A stretch of DNA of 49,893 bases from Peribacillus kribbensis DSM 17871 (GTDB taxonomy: Bacteria > Bacillota > Bacilli > Bacillales > DSM-1321): positions 1-49,893 of the forward strand of contig NZ_AUMQ01000041.1 of the NCBI RefSeq assembly GCF_000430765.1, in the 5' to 3' direction. This document shows, one piece after another, positions 46,156-49,893 of this stretch (position 1 is its first letter; each line of letters opens with the position of its first letter). The position numbers and the translations under genes are program-made. The notes under the pieces are model-generated. The model did not search any database, was not told the DNA's origin, and worked only from the letters and a program-made list of their open reading frames with translations.

Positions 46156-47424
46156 ATGCTTACAGCTTACTTGCCAAGCGGAGAACTATTCACAATCAGG
46201 AGGAGGCTGAGCCAAAAGGAAATTTATGATTTAAGAGAAAGCGCTCCGTTTCTCTGTCCTGCATGCAGACAAAAGATGCTGCTTAAGGCGGGACCCTCTA
46301 AATTCCCCCATTTTGCCCATTTTAAAGACCGCTCGTGCACCTTTGAATCTGAACCTGAGACCCTCTATCATCTAGAGGGGAAATTGGCTCTCTATCACTG
46401 GCTCAGAGATCAGGGAATAGAAGCTGTGCTTGAAGCGGGTATACCGGAGATTAACCAGCGTGCAGACATTCTCATCACTTCCGAGGGAAAGCGGATCGCT
46501 ATAGAATTCCAATGCTCAGCAATTCCCCAGGAGGTATGGGCAAAACGTACCCGGTCCTATCACCAAGCAGGAATCAGGGTTTTATGGATCCTAGGTAAAG
46601 AAAAACTCAAATCTCAATACTCTGGAACCCTTCATGATGTTTCTTTGGGAAGCTTCGAATGGCTGTTTCCATTTGGAAGCAGTGCGATGCCGACCTTCAT
46701 TGCATTTTGTCCGAAAAACTCTGTCTTTTTTAAATCCACAAGCATCCTCCCTTTTTCTCCGCGTAGCACCCTTGTCGAGTTTAAAATATCAGGCTTGAGA
46801 ACGACTTCATTCACCTCTCTAATCAAAGAACATCTTTTCGTTACTTCTTCCCAGATAAGGAGATGGCTCTACAAAAAGGAAAAATGGAAACAATTCAGCC
46901 ATCGTTATGCCACTGTCCAAGACCCCTTTTTCAGGGAGCTGTATCTGAGAAAGCTCCCGCCTGCATCCATTCCAGCTGAAGCGGGAGTGCCCGTCCCCTA
47001 TATGCATCTCATTGAAACATCCCCATTAAGATGGCAGTCCTATTTATTCCTTGATCTTTTTTATGACCGCCCGGCAGGAACAGTTATACAACGGCATAAA
47101 ATCAAAAATGTTTTTACAAAAAGACTGATGAAGGGAGACATTATTCTAAGACATAACGGGGATTTGCCCGAAGCGACCAATCCTTATATCCCCTTATTTT
47201 CCTATCTTACGTTTTTGGTTCAGTCTGGCTGCTTAAATAGCCAAAAGAATGGGGAATTTATCTTAAGGAAAGACTTTATAGCATGCATGCCAGAAGGAGA
47301 AGAAGAAAAAACAAGGGAGAAGATGGTTAAATATTTGGAAAGTTTTTATTCCAATGAGATAATAAACCAAGAGCTCATTGTTAAAGGTACAGCCTTTTTT
47401 GAAGATGGAAGCCTGGGCCTGTAG
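46156..47424 (+). CDS. coiA: Competence protein CoiA
   Basis: 422 aa. The N-terminal part has a Cys-x-x-Cys zinc-knuckle-like motif, FLCPACRQKMLLKAG near residue 33, with HFAHFKDRSC after it. A PD-(D/E)xK nuclease-like segment follows (EGIEAVLEAGIPEINQRADILITSEGKRIAIEFQCS, near 90-125). CoiA helps process incoming DNA during transformation. AAGGAGG precedes the ATG. The order mecA, coiA, pepF matches B. subtilis yjbF-pepF, with a cls gene inserted here. Confidence 0.9.
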   Translation: MLTAYLPSGELFTIRRRLSQKEIYDLRESAPFLCPACRQKMLLKAGPSKFPHFAHFKDRSCTFESEPETLYHLEGKLALYHWLRDQGIEAVLEAGIPEINQRADILITSEGKRIAIEFQCSAIPQEVWAKRTRSYHQAGIRVLWILGKEKLKSQYSGTLHDVSLGSFEWLFPFGSSAMPTFIAFCPKNSVFFKSTSILPFSPRSTLVEFKISGLRTTSFTSLIKEHLFVTSSQIRRWLYKKEKWKQFSHRYATVQDPFFRELYLRKLPPASIPAEAGVPVPYMHLIETSPLRWQSYLFLDLFYDRPAGTVIQRHKIKNVFTKRLMKGDIILRHNGDLPEATNPYIPLFSYLTFLVQSGCLNSQKNGEFILRKDFIACMPEGEEEKTREKMVKYLESFYSNEIINQELIVKGTAFFEDGSLGL

Positions 47425-47571
47425 CATGGTCAGGGGCTCTATTTAATCTATTTGCCGGCTTTTGTTCAGAAAGACCATTTCTTTAGAAATCAGGATAGAA
47501 TATAAAGGATTTTATCTGAAAAAAGCGAATTACAAGATGGTAATTACCAATGAATAATGGAGGGATTTTAG

Positions 47572-49386
47572 ATGACACAGGAAAGTTCTGTTAATACACT
47601 GCCTGCAAGAAATGAGGTGCCGGTCAACGAAACCTGGAAACTCGAAGATATTTTTGCGACCGACCGTGACTGGGAAACTGAATTTAATTCCTTAAAGGAA
47701 GAGCTGAAGAAGGCAGAAGCCTTCAGGGGTACACTTGGGGACAGCCCGGAAAAATTATTTACTGCTCTGCAATTCCAGGATGAAGTGATGGAGCGTCTTG
47801 GCAAATTATATACATACGCTCATATGCGGTATGACCAGGATACAACGAATTCTTTTTTCCAGGGATTCGATGACAGGGCAAAAAATTTATATTCCCAGGC
47901 AGCGAGTGCTTTTTCATATGTAGTTCCCGAAATTTTAAGTGAGGATGAAAGTAAAATTGAACAATTCCTCAATGATTATAAGGAATTGCAGCTGTATGCA
48001 CAGGCGCTGAAAGAAATTAACCTGCAGAGACCGCATGTTCTTTCTGCAGAACAGGAAGCCTTGCTCGCTCAGGCATCAGAAGTGATGGATTCTCCACAAA
48101 ACACGTTCGGCATGCTGAATAATGCGGATTTGAAGTTCCCGGCTATTAAGGATGAAGAAGGCCAGGAAGTCGAAATTACCCATGGCCGTTATATCCGTTT
48201 TCTAGAGAGCGAAGACCGCAGCGTGCGTTCTGAAGCATTTAAAGCGGTATATGATACGTATGGAAAGTTCCGGAACACCTTTGCAAGTACGCTGAGCGGG
48301 ACGGTCAAAAAGGATAACTTCAGCGCTGCTGTGAGGAAGTATGATTCTGCGCGCCATGCCGCCCTGAGCAGCAATAATATCCCGGAAAGCGTCTATGATA
48401 ATCTGGTGAATACGGTTCATGACAATCTGCATCTGCTCCACCGGTATGTGGACTTGAGGAAAAAGGTACTTGGTGTGGAGGACCTTCACATCTATGACTT
48501 GTATACACCTCTTGTGAAGGACGTAAAAATGAAAGTGTCCTATGATGAAGCAAAGGAAATGGTTCTTAAAGGACTGGAGCCGCTTGGTGAGGAGTATACT
48601 TCCATCCTGAAGGAAGGCTTTGAGAATCGCTGGGTCGATGTTCATGAGAACAAAGGAAAGCGAAGCGGGGCTTATTCCTCCGGGGCGTATGGAACCAATC
48701 CTTATATCCTGATGAACTGGCAGGACAATGTAAACAATTTATTTACCCTTGCCCATGAATTCGGGCATTCCGTGCACAGTTACTATACAAGGAAATCCCA
48801 GCCGTATCCGTATGGCAATTATTCCATCTTTGTAGCTGAAGTGGCTTCTACCTGCAATGAGGCGTTATTGAATGATTATCTATTAAAAACCGTAGATGAT
48901 GAGAAAAAACGGCTTTACTTGCTGAATCATTATCTGGAAGGATTCAGGGGTACTGTGTTCCGCCAGACGATGTTTGCTGAATTCGAACATTTGATCCATC
49001 AAAAGGCACAGAATGGAGAAGCTTTGACTGCGGATCTTCTCACTAAAGAGTATTATGAACTGAATAAAAAATACTTTGGTGAGAATATCACGATAGACGA
49101 AGAAATCGGGCTTGAATGGTCCAGGATTCCTCACTTCTACTACAATTATTATGTGTACCAATATGCAACAGGCTTCAGTGCGGCGACAGCACTGAGCAAT
49201 GCGATCCTTGAAGAAGGGGAGCCAGCTGTAGCCCGCTATATTGAATTCTTAAAATCAGGAAGCTCCGACTATCCTATTGAAGTATTGAAGAAAGCTGGAG
49301 TCGACATGACAAAGGCAGATCCAATCCAGCAGGCATGCAAGGTTTTTGAAGAAAAATTAAACGAGATGGAGCGCTTATTATCCTGA
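47572..49386 (+). CDS. pepF: Oligoendopeptidase F
   Basis: 604 aa, M3B metallopeptidase. The zinc motif is HEFGH with the first His at residue 395; the Glu ligand is in EVASTCNEAL 28 residues later. The N-terminal helical part has QESSVNTLPARNEVPVNETWKLEDIF. It cleaves peptides of about 7-17 residues in the cytosol and can use what Opp imports (inference). GGAGGG precedes the ATG. It is followed by a terminator and then an IS3 element. Confidence 0.95.
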   Translation: MTQESSVNTLPARNEVPVNETWKLEDIFATDRDWETEFNSLKEELKKAEAFRGTLGDSPEKLFTALQFQDEVMERLGKLYTYAHMRYDQDTTNSFFQGFDDRAKNLYSQAASAFSYVVPEILSEDESKIEQFLNDYKELQLYAQALKEINLQRPHVLSAEQEALLAQASEVMDSPQNTFGMLNNADLKFPAIKDEEGQEVEITHGRYIRFLESEDRSVRSEAFKAVYDTYGKFRNTFASTLSGTVKKDNFSAAVRKYDSARHAALSSNNIPESVYDNLVNTVHDNLHLLHRYVDLRKKVLGVEDLHIYDLYTPLVKDVKMKVSYDEAKEMVLKGLEPLGEEYTSILKEGFENRWVDVHENKGKRSGAYSSGAYGTNPYILMNWQDNVNNLFTLAHEFGHSVHSYYTRKSQPYPYGNYSIFVAEVASTCNEALLNDYLLKTVDDEKKRLYLLNHYLEGFRGTVFRQTMFAEFEHLIHQKAQNGEALTADLLTKEYYELNKKYFGENITIDEEIGLEWSRIPHFYYNYYVYQYATGFSAATALSNAILEEGEPAVARYIEFLKSGSSDYPIEVLKKAGVDMTKADPIQQACKVFEEKLNEMERLLS

Positions 49387-49404
49387 TTGGATACCAAAGC
49401 CAGG

Positions 49405-49454
49405 GGGGCTGTCCAGAAAGTCTTGTAAACTGACTTTTTGGACGGCCTCTTTTT
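49405..49454 (+). terminator. Terminator of pepF
   Basis: GGGGCTGTCCAGAAAGTC (49405-49422) pairs with GACTTTTTGGACGGCCTC (49432-49449) with G-U and one mismatch, followed by T residues. It shares GTCCAGAAAGTC with the hairpin after mobB at 8421. Confidence 0.85.
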
Positions 49455-49569
49455 AAAAGGATCAGTTTTTGACATCCACCGCCTGGGTTCCCAAACATGT
49501 AAGCTTAAAATAAACTCCAGATAACTACCAGGAGTAAAATAAGGGGAGAATTGAAGGTAGTCTAAAAAG

Positions 49570-49893
49570 TGGACACGTCACTAGGACAATTTTATATACT
49601 TTAACTAACAATCTTAGGGGCGTGTTAATAAATGAGAAAAACCTATTCACCCGAATACAAGGAATACGTCGTTAAATTAGTCCTGGAGGAAGGCAGGAAG
49701 ATGAGTGAACTGTCTCGAGAGCTTGAAATTCCTTATGGCACCATGAATAAGTGGGTCATGGAATGTAGAAACAAAGGGAAACAGGACAAGGAAGCTTATC
49801 AGACCCCTTCTGAGCTGGCCAAGAAGGAAGAGCGGTATCTGAAAGAAATTCGTGAATTGCAGGAGGAGGTGGAGATCTTAAAAAAGGCCATGC
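49570..49893 (+). mobile_element. IS3-family insertion sequence, left end (truncated by window)
   Basis: The likely left inverted repeat starts TGGACACGTCACTAGGACA at 49570, followed by an AT-rich promoter zone and the orfA start at 49632. The right end, orfB and the target duplication are beyond the window. The element sits about 180 bp after pepF, in a gene-free gap. Confidence 0.85.
49632..49893 (+). CDS. IS3-family transposase OrfA (partial)
   Basis: 87 codons open to the window edge. An N-terminal helix-turn-helix (RKTYSPEYKEYVVKLVLEEG... MSELSRELEIPYGTMNKWV) is followed by a Leu-zipper-like helix (KEERYLKEIRELQEEVEILKKAM) near the edge. OrfA binds the ends and is normally fused to OrfB by -1 frameshifting. 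The AGGGGCG ribosome binding site is 10 nt before the ATG. Whether the element is intact cannot be told. Confidence 0.9.
   Translation, partial: MRKTYSPEYKEYVVKLVLEEGRKMSELSRELEIPYGTMNKWVMECRNKGKQDKEAYQTPSELAKKEERYLKEIRELQEEVEILKKAM

Overview
The window looks like a chromosomal core segment of a low-to-moderate GC Bacillaceae bacterium outside the B. subtilis species group. The genus cannot be fixed from sequence alone. The evidence is strong AGGAGG-type ribosome binding sites, frequent TTG and GTG starts, sigma-A promoters and a gene order that, from memory, follows the B. subtilis yit, arg, yja, fab, opp, spx, mecA, coiA, pepF order.

Layout. Positions 1-198 hold a 52-bp tandem repeat. Positions 265-5471 carry yajQ, a degV-family gene, yitT, an unannotated 42-codon minus-strand gene, yitU, yitV and yitW. 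Positions 5579-8413 are a molybdenum-cofactor trio (moaA, moeA, mobB). Positions 8558-12306, on the minus strand, are a 3-hydroxybutyrate module: a GntP-type permease, a D-3-hydroxybutyrate dehydrogenase and a sigma-54 enhancer-binding activator. A near-perfect sigma-54 promoter and two upstream palindromes lie in front of the permease. Positions 12601-22217 are the arginine operon argC-argJ-argB-argD-carA-carB-argF behind a promoter with an ARG box inside it.

Positions 22229-32549 hold a dispersed repeat, yjzC, clpB (apparently with a CTG start), yjzD, yjaU, yjaV, comZ, yjzB, fabH-fabF behind a FapR site, yjaZ and yjbA. Positions 32659-34646 hold a second copy of the dispersed repeat, trpS with a T-box leader, and a DUF3899 gene. 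Positions 35035-40840 are the oppABCDF oligopeptide permease with a CodY-like box. The remainder is a secreted DUF4015 protein, a small membrane protein, spx, mecA, a cardiolipin synthase, coiA and pepF, and then the start of an IS3-family element that runs off the right edge.

How the genes fit together. Most of the content is housekeeping with readable control logic: arginine feedback (ARG box), malonyl-CoA sensing of lipid synthesis (FapR box), uncharged tRNA-Trp sensing (T-box), and nutrient control of peptide uptake (CodY-like box). Competence and proteolysis genes (comZ, spx, mecA, coiA, clpB, opp) are clustered, as in relatives. The most distinctive part is the self-contained sigma-54 regulated 3-hydroxybutyrate uptake and oxidation module beside the Moco genes. 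No convincing wholly new system was found. The best leads are that module's operator architecture, the repeat families, the 42-codon gene, the CTG start of clpB and the paired degenerate enzymes YjaU and YjaV.
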